From assembly GCF_030818015.1 (NCBI RefSeq), contig NZ_JAUSZX010000001.1, forward strand, positions 4,836,001-4,900,000: a DNA stretch of 64,000 nucleotides. Reading direction: 5' to 3'. Source of the stretch: Arthrobacter globiformis (lineage in GTDB: Bacteria; Actinomycetota; Actinomycetes; Actinomycetales; Micrococcaceae). The notes below the pieces were generated by a model. The model was not told the DNA's origin and did not search any database. It was given only the letters and a program-made list of their open reading frames with translations. The position numbers and the translations under genes are program-made. Every line of letters starts with the position of its first letter. The stretch's first letter is position 1. Below are positions 1 through 12,589 of this stretch, piece by piece.

Positions 1-526
1 CGTCGTTCAGGACCAGCAGGTCTTCCTGTCCGCGCAGCCAGGCCGCGTTGAGGGCTACGATGTCCTCCGTTTCGAGGAGCGATTCGAATTCGGCGTCGAG
101 GTCCTCCATGGCCTGGACGCGTTCCGGGAGCTCGCCGTCCTCCTCGGCGTCGGCCTCGCCGTCCAGGTAGATGTCCGCTTCCTCCTCGGACAGGGAGTCG
201 AATGCCTCCACGGTGCGGTCGAAGAGGTCAACGTGCCCGGCGGCGCCCATGCCTTCCAGGCCCTCGCGGATGTAGGCGTCAAGCTCTCCACGGTCCGGGG
301 CGGTGAAGACGTACTGCGCAAAGCCGCCGCCCAGGGACTGCGTCAGGTAGAAGTCCACGAAGTAGCTGCGCAGGGCGTTGGGCGCGATCTCCCCCGAGCC
401 GAGGAGCTCCTGGTACATGCTGTTCACCACGGCAACGTTGGAATCAACAATCTCTTCGTCACTGGCACTGTTGCCGACTGCGGCGCCTTCGACGGTCAGG
501 ACAACGGGGTATTCGCTGGAAGTCAT
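1..526 (-). CDS. DMP19-like (DUF4375) protein, 3' end outside the window
   Basis: The minus frame is open from an ATG at 526 to the left edge, about 175 codons, so the C-terminus is missing. The N-terminal third carries a pattern like that of DMP19/DUF4375 proteins: a serine-tyrosine-phenylalanine stretch followed by a glycine-rich GGGFAQYVF motif. The rest is strongly acidic (many Glu and Asp) and predicted helical, with no signal peptide or membrane segment. DMP19-fold proteins are small helical proteins, some of which mimic DNA charge, but a DNA-mimic role cannot be concluded here. The family call rests on the short motif and overall composition. The divergent helicase gene starts 240 bp away. 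Confidence 0.6.
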   Translation of the reverse strand, partial: MTSSEYPVVLTVEGAAVGNSASDEEIVDSNVAVVNSMYQELLGSGEIAPNALRSYFVDFYLTQSLGGGFAQYVFTAPDRGELDAYIREGLEGMGAAGHVDLFDRTVEAFDSLSEEEADIYLDGEADAEEDGELPERVQAMEDLDAEFESLLETEDIVALNAAWLRGQEDLLVLND

Positions 527-765
527 GGGAAATCCTTACTGCAGAAAGCCGGTGATGCTCAGTACTCTCTCAACGTACGCGCCGCATGCAGCCCGCAGGT
601 TTAGGGCGAAGTGAACGTCAGGCGAAGTTTGCGCCGCAGCCCCCTAAGGGACAAAAGCAGGAGAGCCCGACGGCGGGCGGCGGCAAATTTGAGGGCCCCT
701 CCCGCCCGACTAAGATGGATCAGATAACCTGCAGATTTTCGACTTGCCGAAAGTAGCGCGCACCC

Positions 766-4191
<3,426 letters not shown>

Positions 4192-4813
4192 CGGATACTG
4201 CGGGGCCAGTTTCCCAGGCGGCAGCCCGGCCTGCATCGCTGCAGCCGGGGCTGGCCGAAGACCGAAAGCACTCCGCTTACTGAACCACCGCCCCAGGGCC
4301 TTGCCCTTGCCCTTCCACCAGCTGTCCTCATCCGTGTCGGTGCGCCACCGGTAGATCAGCACCATCAGCACAAACATCCCGGCTGTGACGTTCGGCCACA
4401 CGCCGGTGGCAGCATCGAGCAGCGCCCTCACCGCGGTGGCCAGGATCGCCGGCGGTGCCAGGGTGCGGAAGACAGTGTTGGCCAGGTACCGCCGGTGGGA
4501 GCGTGGCACTGAGAGCAGGCGGACCATGTCGGAACAGGCGCACACCACCACCACGGCCTGTCCCAGCGTGAGCAGGATGGACCCCGACAGGGATCCGGCG
4601 AACTGTACCGCTGACGCCAGCCCGGAACTCACGGCCTGCACCCTTCCATGTCGTCTCCTCCGTCGCTTGCGCTGTTAGTGGCACAGCTACCTGCGTCGCT
4701 GCACTGCTGCCTGCACCGCGGGTGTGTCAGACCATTCAACGGCGCCCTGCCGGGTAAGTCACGGGGGCCGGCTACCCGTCTTTTCCGCCCGCATCACTCG
4801 CCCCTCCTCAGCG

Positions 4814-4889
4814 GTACGCAGTCCGGCGGCCTGTCGCTGATTGGCCGCCGGACTGCGTACTCTGTTCACCGGACTGCGTACTCCGTTCA
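4814..4889. repeat. 18-bp perfect inverted repeat followed by a 21-bp tandem repeat
   Basis: GTACGCAGTCCGGCGGCC at 4814-4831 is the exact reverse complement of 4843-4860, with an 11-nt loop. The right arm continues into two tandem 21-bp units (4848-4868 and 4869-4889), both starting CCGGACTGCGTACTC and differing at one base. The structure ends 16 bp before the stop of the SulP-carbonic anhydrase gene, so on the minus strand it lies just after that gene. It could be a terminator with a duplicated arm. There is no clear T-run. Confidence 0.75.
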
Positions 4890-4904
4890 GATATGGCTCC
4901 CCCG

Positions 4905-7259
4905 TCAGGCCGGGGACAGCTCCTCGGCCCGCGGCAGCGGATCCAGGTGGCTGATGCCGGTGGGCGTGATCTGCAGGACCCGGGCCGTGGCGATGTCATA
5001 GAACAGGCCCGTCACATGGACGTCACCGCTCCGGACGGCGTCCTGCAGGGTGGCGTGCCATTGCAGCTGCTCAAGCTGGACGGCAACGTTGACCATGGCC
5101 AGCTGGTCCACCGCGCCGTACCCGGCCTGCTCCGCGGCAACCTGGACCGGGTGGCCCGCATGGAACGACTCCAGGCTCGGCCGGCCGTGGTCCAGCCAGG
5201 ACTCGACCGGGCAACGTTCCTCTTTGCCGTCGGAGCCCTCGCCCCCAGCAGGTCCGGCGAGCAGGGCGGTCATGGCGCCGCAGCCGGAGTGGCCGCAGAC
5301 CACCACCGACGTGACAGAAAGCTCGTCGAGGGCGAACTTCAGGGATGCCTCGACCGACGGTTCGAGGCGGTCGCTCCCCACTACGTTGCCCACGTTCCGG
5401 ACCGTGAACAGGTCCCCCGGGCCGCTGCTGGTGATCAGGTTGGGCACCAGCCGGGAGTCGGCGCAGGTGATGAACAGCGTGTCGGGATCCTGGAAGGTGG
5501 ACAGCTCCTGGACGTGCGGACGCAGCAGGTGGGCGTGCCGGCGGTGGTAACTGTCCACGCCGTTGAGCACCGAGCGCACCGGAGCCGGGACATTCCCGGC
5601 TGCCCCTGCGGCCAGCGGTGCGCTGTGACGCTGCCAGCTCCGCCACGGTGCGAAGCCGCCGCGCAGCGCGGAGCGCGATGACCCGCGTGCGGGAGTTCCT
5701 GCCTGGGCGGCGTGCAGGGTGGCGGTGCCGGTTTCCTCGATCTCGACGCTGCCTCCGTTGTTGACGTGCCTCACCCGCCAGGCCTCCAGGGTGTCGTGGA
5801 CCGGATGGTCCAGGTAATCGACGTCGAGCTCCACCGTGACGTGGGCTGCCGGCGGAACGGCGGCCAGCACCTTGCTCAGGCGGGGAAGCGACAGGAACGT
5901 GCAGGAGCCGTCGATGACCACCCGCCAGCGGCCTTCAGCTGCTCCGCCGAGGGGCTCCGCGTGGATGCTGGCCCGGACCACGCGCCATACGACCAGCAGC
6001 ACGGCCAGGGCGAGCCCGATCAGCACCCCGGCGAGAAGATTGACGAACACCACCGTGAGCAGCGTGGCGGCGTAGACGGTCAGGTCACCGGTGACACGCG
6101 CCGTCTGGAAATCGGCCACCTTTACGAGGCGGATACCGATCATGATGAGCAGCCCGGCAAGCACGGCCTCGGGGACCAGCTGGATGACTCCAGCCAGCAG
6201 CAGCGAGAAGACGAGCACCCAGACGCCGTGAAGGATGGCGGACTTGCGGGTCCGCGCGCCGGCCTCAAGGTTGGTGGCACTGCGCACGATCACGCCGGTG
6301 ACGGGAAGCCCGCCCAGCATGCCCGACGTCACGTTGGCGGCGCCCTGGCCGAGAAGCTCGCGGTTGAAATCAGTACGCTCGCCGTGGTGCATCTTGTCGA
6401 CGGCGACAGCGGACAGCAGCGACTCGACGCTGGCCACCAGGGCGATGGTGACGACGCCCACCGCGATGGCGGTCCACTCCCCCTGCGGCAGGTGCGGAAG
6501 CGAGAGGGCGTCCAGCAGCGACCCGTCAAAGGTGATCCGGTCGACGTCGGAATTGAACGGCAGCGACAGCAGCGTCGCTGCCACGACGGCGACGAGCGGA
6601 CCGGGCACCCGGCGGATTGCGGCCGGCATGTACTTCCATCCGGCGAGCAGTGCGATTACCACAGCCCCCAGGAAGGCGGCCTGCGGGTCGACGGTTGCCA
6701 GGCTGTCCGGCAGGGCCAGGATGTTATGCAGTGCGGCCTCGCCCGCTTCGGCGCCGAGCATCACATGCAGCTGCTGCAGGACGATGATGATGCCGATGCC
6801 GGCAAGCATGGCATGCACCACCACGGGTGCGATGGCCAGCGCCACGCGTCCCACCCGCGCCATCCCCAGCAGGACCTGCAGGACCCCGGCCGCCACGGTG
6901 ATGGCACAGGTGACGGGCCAGCCGAACTGTTCGATGAGGCCGGCGACGATGACCGTCAGGCCCGCAGCGGGGCCACTGACCTGCAACGGTGCGCCACCCA
7001 GGCTGCCGGCCACGATGCCGCCGACCGCAGCCGCGATCAGTCCCGCCATGACCGGAGCGCCCGACGCAGCGGCGATGCCGAGCGACAGCGGAACAGCAAC
7101 GAGGAACACCACCAGGGACGCCGGCAGGTCCCAGCGAAGGCCCGATGTCAGGCGTGTCAGGGCCGGTATCCGGCTCCTGCCGGGGTGGATGGGGTCTGGA
7201 TCCATGGCGGCTGGCGAGGGCATATAAGTCCTTAGCTCGTTCGAAGGGTCCTGATCCAC
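4905..7259 (-). CDS. SulP-family anion transporter fused to beta carbonic anhydrase
   Basis: A 784-residue two-part protein. Residues of about 40-430 hold the many hydrophobic segments of a SulP/SLC26 permease, starting with the conserved WDLPASLVVFLVAVPLSLGI stretch. A weak STAS-like segment follows (about 445-520). From about 560 comes a beta-class carbonic anhydrase with zinc-site motifs CADSR (about residue 597) and GHSGCGAM (about 655). SulP-carbonic anhydrase fusions are known in bacteria and are thought to couple bicarbonate transport to CO2/HCO3- interconversion at the inner membrane face. The gene is monocistronic, with a hairpin both upstream (7384-7405) and downstream (4814-4860). 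Other SulP substrates such as sulfate are possible. Confidence 0.92.
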   Translation of the reverse strand: MDQDPSNELRTYMPSPAAMDPDPIHPGRSRIPALTRLTSGLRWDLPASLVVFLVAVPLSLGIAAASGAPVMAGLIAAAVGGIVAGSLGGAPLQVSGPAAGLTVIVAGLIEQFGWPVTCAITVAAGVLQVLLGMARVGRVALAIAPVVVHAMLAGIGIIIVLQQLHVMLGAEAGEAALHNILALPDSLATVDPQAAFLGAVVIALLAGWKYMPAAIRRVPGPLVAVVAATLLSLPFNSDVDRITFDGSLLDALSLPHLPQGEWTAIAVGVVTIALVASVESLLSAVAVDKMHHGERTDFNRELLGQGAANVTSGMLGGLPVTGVIVRSATNLEAGARTRKSAILHGVWVLVFSLLLAGVIQLVPEAVLAGLLIMIGIRLVKVADFQTARVTGDLTVYAATLLTVVFVNLLAGVLIGLALAVLLVVWRVVRASIHAEPLGGAAEGRWRVVIDGSCTFLSLPRLSKVLAAVPPAAHVTVELDVDYLDHPVHDTLEAWRVRHVNNGGSVEIEETGTATLHAAQAGTPARGSSRSALRGGFAPWRSWQRHSAPLAAGAAGNVPAPVRSVLNGVDSYHRRHAHLLRPHVQELSTFQDPDTLFITCADSRLVPNLITSSGPGDLFTVRNVGNVVGSDRLEPSVEASLKFALDELSVTSVVVCGHSGCGAMTALLAGPAGGEGSDGKEERCPVESWLDHGRPSLESFHAGHPVQVAAEQAGYGAVDQLAMVNVAVQLEQLQWHATLQDAVRSGDVHVTGLFYDIATARVLQITPTGISHLDPLPRAEELSPA

Positions 7260-7560
7260 GCTATTGACGCCCCGACACAGCCCGCAAGGGTACCGCCCGT
7301 GAGAAAAAACACGAGGTCAAACGGGACATAAAGCGAAAACTAGTGCACTAATCCATTCGTTTGCATAAAGCACGCGCCACCCTGGCATGCGGTGTTCCGC
7401 ATGCCGCAAGGCCTCCCCGCCGGGCAGGAAAAACGACCGCCGTTCAAGTCACATAGCCCCCTGTGCGGGTGACCGGGTGTTCACCGGAGAAAAGAATTTG
7501 CGACGGCGGGTCCCGCGGCCGCCCGGATGGTCACCAATTCGGCTGCTGAAGATCTGTTAA
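7260..7560. other. Non-coding gap with a 9-bp hairpin upstream of the SulP-carbonic anhydrase gene
   Basis: No convincing gene lies here. The stretch holds the presumed promoter of the leftward SulP-carbonic anhydrase gene, including an AT-rich patch around 7305-7370. A perfect hairpin GGCATGCGG-TGTT-CCGCATGCC sits at 7384-7405, about 125 bp before the start codon. The hairpin could lie in the 5' leader or act as an operator. I could not match it to a known riboswitch. Confidence 0.5.
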
Positions 7561-7600
7561 ACAGCAGTGGATCCATCCCGGGGGATGGATCCACTGCTGT
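7561..7600 (-). terminator. 19-bp perfect hairpin after the apionate operon
   Basis: ACAGCAGTGGATCCATCCC (7561-7579) and its exact reverse complement (7582-7600) are separated by two bases. The hairpin lies 25 bp beyond the stop codon of the last gene of the leftward operon. On the minus strand it is followed by TTTAA, a weak U-tract. Position and symmetry suggest a transcription terminator. Confidence 0.75.
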
Positions 7601-7624
7601 CAGAGCCGGTGCTGGCGGGCGGCG

Positions 7625-8485
7625 TTAGCGCTTGACGGCGTTCAGTTTCAGCATCTTGGCGATGACGCCGTCGAGCTCGGAGTCGTCGAAGATCTTCTTC
7701 CAGTCGTCCTTGATGATGGTGTCCTTGCCGTACTGGATGGCGATTTCGCAGGCCTCGGAGAACGGGTTGGAACCGCGCAGGGCGTTGGTGAGGGCTATCT
7801 GCACGTGGCCGAACAGCATGGCCTTAGCCGCCTCCTCGGGCACGCCGGCGGTGTGGACGGTCTCGTGCAGTGCCTCGTTGAGAAGGGTGCCGATCATGCA
7901 GGCCACGGTCTCCACGAGGGTGGGCTCGAGGATGGCGAGCTGCTTCACGGTGACCCAGTGGACGTCGATCACGGGGGCGTAGATGGTGCGGATAACGGCC
8001 TCGGCCGAATCGCGGGTCGCTGCCGGCGCGTCCTCGTCGATGGCTGCAACAACGTTCTGCGGCGCGCCCTCGCCGCCGAAGGTGTCGGCCCATTCTTCCT
8101 TGGTGGTGCGCTCCAGGAACACCGACGGGTGACACGGGTGCGCAACGGCCTGGACGACGTCGTCGCGCTTTGCCAGCAGCCCGGCGTAGGCGGCGGCCGG
8201 GTCCAGGGTGAGCAGGATCGCGCCAGCCTTCATCTGGGGCACGACGCCTTCGGACACGACGCCCAGAACGGTGTCCGGGACAGCGAGGATTACCACGTCG
8301 GCGCCCTTGACGGCGTCATCGGTGGCGGTGATTTCACGGCCTTCGGCGCGGACACGGTCCTGGCCCGCCAGGGAGTTCTCGCTGTAGAAGACGGTGTGGG
8401 CGCTCTTCTGGAGGTTCCGGGAAACGCGCATCCCCATTTTGCCACCGGCTCCGATGACGGCGACGGTCAATTGTTCTGCTGACAT
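7625..8485 (-). CDS. apnO: Probable D-apionate oxidoisomerase (ApnO-like)
   Basis: A 286-residue NAD-dependent dehydrogenase. It begins with a Rossmann motif (VAVIGAGGKMG, residues 8-18). Its C-terminal half resembles the phosphogluconate-dehydrogenase C-terminal domain, with the conserved HPCHPSVF segment near 117. This architecture is the one assigned to ApnO, which oxidises and rearranges D-apionate to 3-oxo-isoapionate. It is the last gene of a six-gene leftward operon, one base after the OiaC-like gene, and a strong hairpin follows. The assignment rests on the family plus the complete set of downstream enzymes next door. On its own the protein could be another sugar-acid dehydrogenase. 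The ATG at 8485 has a GGAGCAAGT-type ribosome site upstream. Confidence 0.72.
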   Translation of the reverse strand: MSAEQLTVAVIGAGGKMGMRVSRNLQKSAHTVFYSENSLAGQDRVRAEGREITATDDAVKGADVVILAVPDTVLGVVSEGVVPQMKAGAILLTLDPAAAYAGLLAKRDDVVQAVAHPCHPSVFLERTTKEEWADTFGGEGAPQNVVAAIDEDAPAATRDSAEAVIRTIYAPVIDVHWVTVKQLAILEPTLVETVACMIGTLLNEALHETVHTAGVPEEAAKAMLFGHVQIALTNALRGSNPFSEACEIAIQYGKDTIIKDDWKKIFDDSELDGVIAKMLKLNAVKR

Positions 8486-8486
8486 T

Positions 8487-9323
8487 TCACTTGCTCCTTA
8501 GGAAATCGATGCTTTGCTGGGTCCACTGGTTTTCGAGGCGGATGGTTTCCGCTTCGGAGTCCTGCCACGGCAGCCAGTGTTCGACGATCTGGTTGATGTT
8601 TCTTTCTTTGGGCTGAAGCTTCCGGGCCATGTAGTCGTAGTCCAGAAGGCCTTCGCCGAGCGGCGCGCCGGAGTATGTGAACCCGACCCACCCCTCCTTG
8701 CGGCTGAACGCAAAGTCTTTGATGTGCATGTTCAGGACATAGGGTGCGACGGCGTCAATCACCTCGTGCGGCGACTCCAGGGCCGCCACGGTGTTGGCGG
8801 GGTCGCTGCACACGCCCAGGTACAGGCTTCCGACGCGCTCTACGACCTCCAGGATCCGGGAGGTGGGGACCTGCTCGTAGGTCTCCACCGCGATCCGCAC
8901 CCCGGCCGCCTTGAACTCGGGTAGGACCTCGGTGAAGATCTCCACCGCCTCGTCCGCCGTCGGGGTGTGGTCCGGGGTATTGAACATGGTCCGCAGCAGC
9001 GGCGCCCCCAGGATCTTGGCGATGTGCAGGAACCGGCGCAGGTGCTCCGGCCGGATCCCCTTGGTGCCCAGCTCGAGGCTGATCCCGAGCGAATCGGCGG
9101 TGGCCCGCACGGCCCGCAGTTCCCCGTCGCTCATGGTTTCCAGCGGTGCATAGTCGCAGATCTGGAACAGGTCCACGCCCAGGGCCGCGGTCCGCTCCAG
9201 CGCCTCGGGGATGCTCAGCGGACGGGAAACCCGGTCCGAAAGCTGCCAGAAGAACGCGTAGCTGCTCAAACCAATCCTGGAAGCCGCACCAAGCCTTGAA
9301 CCCTGGCCAACCGTGGCGCTCAT
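8487..9323 (-). CDS. oiaC: Xylose-isomerase-like TIM barrel, probable 3-oxo-isoapionate decarboxylase
   Basis: A 278-residue sugar phosphate isomerase/epimerase-type TIM barrel. Candidate metal ligands are conserved: Glu in VETYEQ, Asp in SDPANT, His in NMHIKDF and a late Glu in PLGEGLLDY. The ATG at 9323 overlaps the TGA of the preceding gene (ATGA), so the longer upstream frame is discarded. In the D-apionate pathway a protein of this fold (OiaC) decarboxylates 3-oxo-isoapionate to L-erythrulose, which is what the kinase and isomerases of this operon would consume. That context is the main reason for the call. A hydroxypyruvate-isomerase-like or epimerase activity is the alternative. Confidence 0.68.
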   Translation of the reverse strand: MSATVGQGSRLGAASRIGLSSYAFFWQLSDRVSRPLSIPEALERTAALGVDLFQICDYAPLETMSDGELRAVRATADSLGISLELGTKGIRPEHLRRFLHIAKILGAPLLRTMFNTPDHTPTADEAVEIFTEVLPEFKAAGVRIAVETYEQVPTSRILEVVERVGSLYLGVCSDPANTVAALESPHEVIDAVAPYVLNMHIKDFAFSRKEGWVGFTYSGAPLGEGLLDYDYMARKLQPKERNINQIVEHWLPWQDSEAETIRLENQWTQQSIDFLRSK

Positions 9324-10195
9324 GCCCGGCCCCCGACCGGTTCCAGGAGAGCGGGTTCCACCAGGCCGAGCCGCTGTGCGGCCTCGTCCAGGATGTCCCG
9401 CACTGCCGACGGGTCGTGGGCGAAGCGGCCCAGGAACAGTCCGGCGACGGCGGGGCAGAGCTGGCTGATGAGGCCGGGGCCGGCGCTGCCGCCGTAAATG
9501 ACCCGGCTGCCGTCCTGGCCCGGGCGGCTGCGCAGGTGGGCGTCCAGTCCGGTGATGACTTCGCTGATGAACTCCGGCGAAGCCGGTTCGGCTGCGCCAA
9601 TGGCCCACTGCGGCTCGTAGGCCACGATGGTGCGCCCGGTGCTGCCGAGGCTTCCGGCACGGTTCAGGACGCCGTCGATTTCACGGATGCAGTGCTTGAT
9701 GGCATCCGCCGCGGTGCCGCTGTCGGGTTCGCCCACGCACAGCACCGGGGTGAGGCCGTTGCGGTAGGCGGCCGCGGTCTTCAGCCCGATTACGTCGTCG
9801 TCCTCACCGAAGATGCGGCGCCGCTCGGCGTGGCCCACCTCGGCGTACCGGCCGCCGGTTTCGGCCACCATCTTGCCGCTGACCTCGCCGGTGAAGGCTC
9901 CTTCGTCCTCCCAGAAAATGTCCTGGGCACCGGTCGCCGCCCCGGCGGCGGACAGGATCCGGGCGCACTCGGGCAGCACCGGGTGGGCCGGCAGGGCGAA
10001 CAGTTCAATGTCGCCGCTGCGGACGGCCGGGTGGGCCGAGGCGATCTCGGCCACGTCCCGGCACCAGTCCAGCGTGCGTTCGTAGCCGAAGTACATCTTC
10101 AGGCTGACGCCGATGATCGCCCTTGGGCGTGCGGAGCCGGATGAACCAGCAGCGCGTGTACAGCCGCCGGCGGCGGGATCAGCAGGAAGTGACAC
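9320..10195 (-). CDS. lerI: Triosephosphate-isomerase-like L-erythrulose-1-phosphate isomerase
   Basis: A 291-residue TIM homologue that keeps the catalytic residues: Lys in SLKMYFG near residue 33, His in EVGHAERR and Glu in AYEPQWAIG. The phosphate loop GGSAGPGL follows. Family members next to an RpiB-like gene and a Dha-type kinase (LerI/EryH) convert L-erythrulose 1-phosphate to D-erythrulose 4-phosphate rather than triose phosphates. The GTG at 10195 lies inside the end of the previous gene (17-bp overlap), which gives a low-complexity N-terminal extension of about 25 residues, so a later start is possible. It is translationally coupled to both neighbours. The housekeeping tpiA should lie elsewhere. 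Confidence 0.8.
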   Translation of the reverse strand: MSLPADPAAGGCTRAAGSSGSARPRAIIGVSLKMYFGYERTLDWCRDVAEIASAHPAVRSGDIELFALPAHPVLPECARILSAAGAATGAQDIFWEDEGAFTGEVSGKMVAETGGRYAEVGHAERRRIFGEDDDVIGLKTAAAYRNGLTPVLCVGEPDSGTAADAIKHCIREIDGVLNRAGSLGSTGRTIVAYEPQWAIGAAEPASPEFISEVITGLDAHLRSRPGQDGSRVIYGGSAGPGLISQLCPAVAGLFLGRFAHDPSAVRDILDEAAQRLGLVEPALLEPVGGRA

Positions 10196-10649
10196 CTTCG
10201 TAGTCCTTAATCAGGGTGACTTTCTCGGCGGAGGCCGAGGACTCGTCAAAGGTGTAGGTCAGCCATTCCTTGGCGAGGCGGCGGGCGAGTTCCAAGCCCA
10301 CGACGCGCTGGCCGAAGGTGAGGACCTGGGCGTTGTTGCTCAAGATGGAGCGCTCAACGGAGAAGCTGTCGTGGGCGGTGACGGCGCGGACGCCGGGGAC
10401 CTTGTTCGCGGCGATCGCAACGCCCAGGCCCGTGCCGCAGACCAGCAGGGCGCGGTCGGCCTTGCCGGCGGCGATGAGTTCGGCGGCGGCGATGGCTACG
10501 GACGGGTACGGGGTGTGGCTGGTGGCGTCCACTCCGACGTCCTGCACGGACTCGACCAGTTCACTGGCTTCCAGGTCCGCCTTCAGGGCTTCCTTGTACT
10601 CGAATCCGGCGTCGTCGGAACCGACGACCAGGCGCAGTTTGGCGCTCAT
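10179..10649 (-). CDS. derI: RpiB-like D-erythrulose-4-phosphate isomerase
   Basis: A 156-residue RpiB/LacAB-family sugar phosphate isomerase. The catalytic Cys is present in LLVCGTGLG (near residue 70), followed by the anion-binding NKVPGVRA loop. The usual N-terminal GSDHAG motif of ribose-5-phosphate isomerase B reads GSDDAG here, so His is replaced by Asp. That fits a different substrate. In tetritol and apionate pathways the RpiB homologue (DerI/EryI) turns D-erythrulose 4-phosphate into D-erythrose 4-phosphate. Its ATG overlaps the TGA of the kinase gene (ATGA) and its end overlaps the TIM-like gene by 17 bp, so all three should be co-translated. Confidence 0.8.
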   Translation of the reverse strand: MSAKLRLVVGSDDAGFEYKEALKADLEASELVESVQDVGVDATSHTPYPSVAIAAAELIAAGKADRALLVCGTGLGVAIAANKVPGVRAVTAHDSFSVERSILSNNAQVLTFGQRVVGLELARRLAKEWLTYTFDESSASAEKVTLIKDYEGVTSC

Positions 10650-12418
10650 GCATTCTCCTTAGTGGTGGTTGCTGCAGCTTTCGCCTCGGCGAAGGTGTTG
10701 TGGATTGCGCGGACGATCAGCGCCATGGATACGGCACCGGCGTCCGGGGTGCCCATGCTCTTCTCGGCGTGCGGGCGTGCCCTGCCCATGAGGGGCAGCA
10801 GGTTGGCGGTTTCCTCGGCGGCCTGCTGGGCCACGGTGGCTGCCGCGCCCCAGGCGTCGGTGAGGGACTGCCCGGAGCCGACGGCGGCGGACAGGGCGTC
10901 GCGGAACGGAACCAGCACGTCCACGAGGGTCTTGTCGCCCACCTTGGCCTTGCCAAAGCCCATGATCGAGGCGGCGGCCTCCGCCACTCCGGCAGCGACA
11001 GCGCCGGCGTCGGGCGCGTTGCTGTCCCCGACCGCGTCCCCGACTGCCCGCAGGGCCATGCCCCAGAGCGCACCGGAGGTGCCGCCGGCCCGGTGGGCCC
11101 AGGCGTCGGCGGCCAGGTGCAGGGTGCTGGCCGCACCGGCACCGCGTTCGACGGCGTCGGTTGCGGCCTCGACCGCTGCCCGGACACCTCGCTCCATGCC
11201 GATGCCGTGGTCGCCGTCGCCGGCGATCGCATCGATGCGGCCCAGTTCCTCGACGTTCGCGTCGATGACGTCCTTGGCGGCGCCGAGGGCGGCCAGGACG
11301 CGGACTGCGGCTGCACGCGACTCGTCCGTGGCTTCCGGGATCGCCACATCCTCTGCCGCTTCCGCGGACAGCTCGTCGGCGTTCAGGGCAGCAGTGTCGA
11401 GGGCAGCGGCCGTGACCGCGCCGCGGCGGAAGGCCGGGGCGTCCGCGGGTGCGTTCCAGAGGGTTTCGAGTTCCTCGTCCAGCCAGAACAGGGTCAGCGA
11501 GGTGCCGGCCATGTCGAAGCTGGTGACCAGCTCGCCGACCTGCGGGTCAACGGCTTCCAGGCCGGCCTCGGCGAGGAGCTGGGCGACGCGGCGGTAGACC
11601 ACGAACAGTTCCTCGTACTTGACGCTGCCCAGGCCGTTGAGGATCGGGACCACGCATGACCCCCGGACCTGAAGGCCCTCCGGAACCTCCGTAAGCAGCC
11701 GGCCCACGAGCAGTTCGGCGAGCTCATCCGCCGTCGGGATGTCTGTTTCATCGATGCCGGGCTCGCCATGGATGCCCATGCCCACGGCCATCCGTCCCTC
11801 GGGGACGGTGAACAGAGGGTTCTCGGCCCCGGGAAGGGTGCAGCCGGTGAACGCGACGCCGAAGGAGCGGGTTCGATCGTTGGCACGTTCGGCGATTTCG
11901 ACGGTGCGGTCCATGCTGTAGCCGGCCTCGGCAGCGGCGGCCGCGACCTTAAAGACCGTCAGGTCGCCGGCGATGCCGCGCCGCTTGGCGCGCTCCTCCA
12001 GCGGAGCGGAAGAGACGTCGTCGGTGACGGCGATGCTGCGGCAGTCGATGCCCTCGCTGCGCAGGCGCTCCTGGGCCTGGGTGAAGTGCAGGACGTCGCC
12101 GGCGTAGTTGCCGTAGCCCAGCAGGACCCCGGCGCCGTTGTTGGCGGCCTTGGCCACGCCGTAGACCTGCTGCGCCGAGGGGGACGCGAAGAGGTTGCCC
12201 ATCGCGGCGCCGTGGGCCAGGCCCTGGCCCACCAGGCCGGCGAACGCCGGATAGTGGCCAGAGCCGCCGCCGATCACCAGTGCCACGGTATCCGGGGTGC
12301 TCTTAGTGCTGCGGGCCACGCCGCCCGAAACGCGCCGCACCCACCGGCCGTGCGAGGCAACAAAGCCCTCGATCATCTCATCAGCGAACGCTGCAGGTTC
12401 ATTGAACAGGCGGGTCAT
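10646..12418 (-). CDS. lerK: Fused DhaK-DhaL kinase, probable L-erythrulose 1-kinase
   Basis: A 590-residue single-chain ATP-dependent dihydroxyacetone-type kinase. The N-terminal DhaK domain (about 1-330) has the GGSGHYPAF motif, whose His helps bind the ketose. The C-terminal DhaL domain (about 385-590) has GDGDHGIG, whose Asp residues bind Mg-ATP. The ATG at 12418 was chosen over an upstream in-frame start because the DhaK family begins with [12 protein letters not shown] sequence. In this operon L-erythrulose is the likely substrate, giving L-erythrulose 1-phosphate for the TIM-like enzyme. Dihydroxyacetone itself is the alternative. It lies 171 bp after the transporter gene, with a hairpin between, so it may have an additional promoter. 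Confidence 0.85.
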   Translation of the reverse strand: MTRLFNEPAAFADEMIEGFVASHGRWVRRVSGGVARSTKSTPDTVALVIGGGSGHYPAFAGLVGQGLAHGAAMGNLFASPSAQQVYGVAKAANNGAGVLLGYGNYAGDVLHFTQAQERLRSEGIDCRSIAVTDDVSSAPLEERAKRRGIAGDLTVFKVAAAAAEAGYSMDRTVEIAERANDRTRSFGVAFTGCTLPGAENPLFTVPEGRMAVGMGIHGEPGIDETDIPTADELAELLVGRLLTEVPEGLQVRGSCVVPILNGLGSVKYEELFVVYRRVAQLLAEAGLEAVDPQVGELVTSFDMAGTSLTLFWLDEELETLWNAPADAPAFRRGAVTAAALDTAALNADELSAEAAEDVAIPEATDESRAAAVRVLAALGAAKDVIDANVEELGRIDAIAGDGDHGIGMERGVRAAVEAATDAVERGAGAASTLHLAADAWAHRAGGTSGALWGMALRAVGDAVGDSNAPDAGAVAAGVAEAAASIMGFGKAKVGDKTLVDVLVPFRDALSAAVGSGQSLTDAWGAAATVAQQAAEETANLLPLMGRARPHAEKSMGTPDAGAVSMALIVRAIHNTFAEAKAAATTTKENA

Positions 12419-12536
12419 TTGCGGTTTTCTCCTGAAGTGACAGTGGGCCGGCGGTTGAGCTTGGGGCCCCAACCGCCGGGTTCCCTGACCGAGCTTGCGA
12501 GGTTAGGGGGTGGCGGGGGACGAAATGGTTTGGCGT

Positions 12537-12567
12537 GGTTGCGCCCTCCTTGGGAGAGGGCGCAACC
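12537..12567 (-). terminator. 12-bp hairpin between the MFS gene and the kinase gene
   Basis: GGTTGCGCCCTC (12537-12548) pairs exactly with 12556-12567 across a 7-nt loop. It begins 23 bp after the MFS stop codon in the direction of transcription. No T-run follows, so it may be a partial terminator or an mRNA-stabilising hairpin that sets transporter expression apart from the enzymes. A second 9-bp inverted repeat lies at 12448-12479. Confidence 0.6.
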
Positions 12568-12589
12568 GGCCTTGGGTGTCGCGGGTTTC

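Noticed and set aside
5712..7235. 507-codon plus frame opposite SulP-carbonic anhydrase
   Set aside because: Gln/His/Asp-rich with no motif. The minus strand has transporter helices and zinc motifs in register.
7384..7405. Hairpin read as part of a known riboswitch
   Set aside because: I could not match the surrounding bases to a conserved aptamer core, and the downstream gene class does not suggest one.
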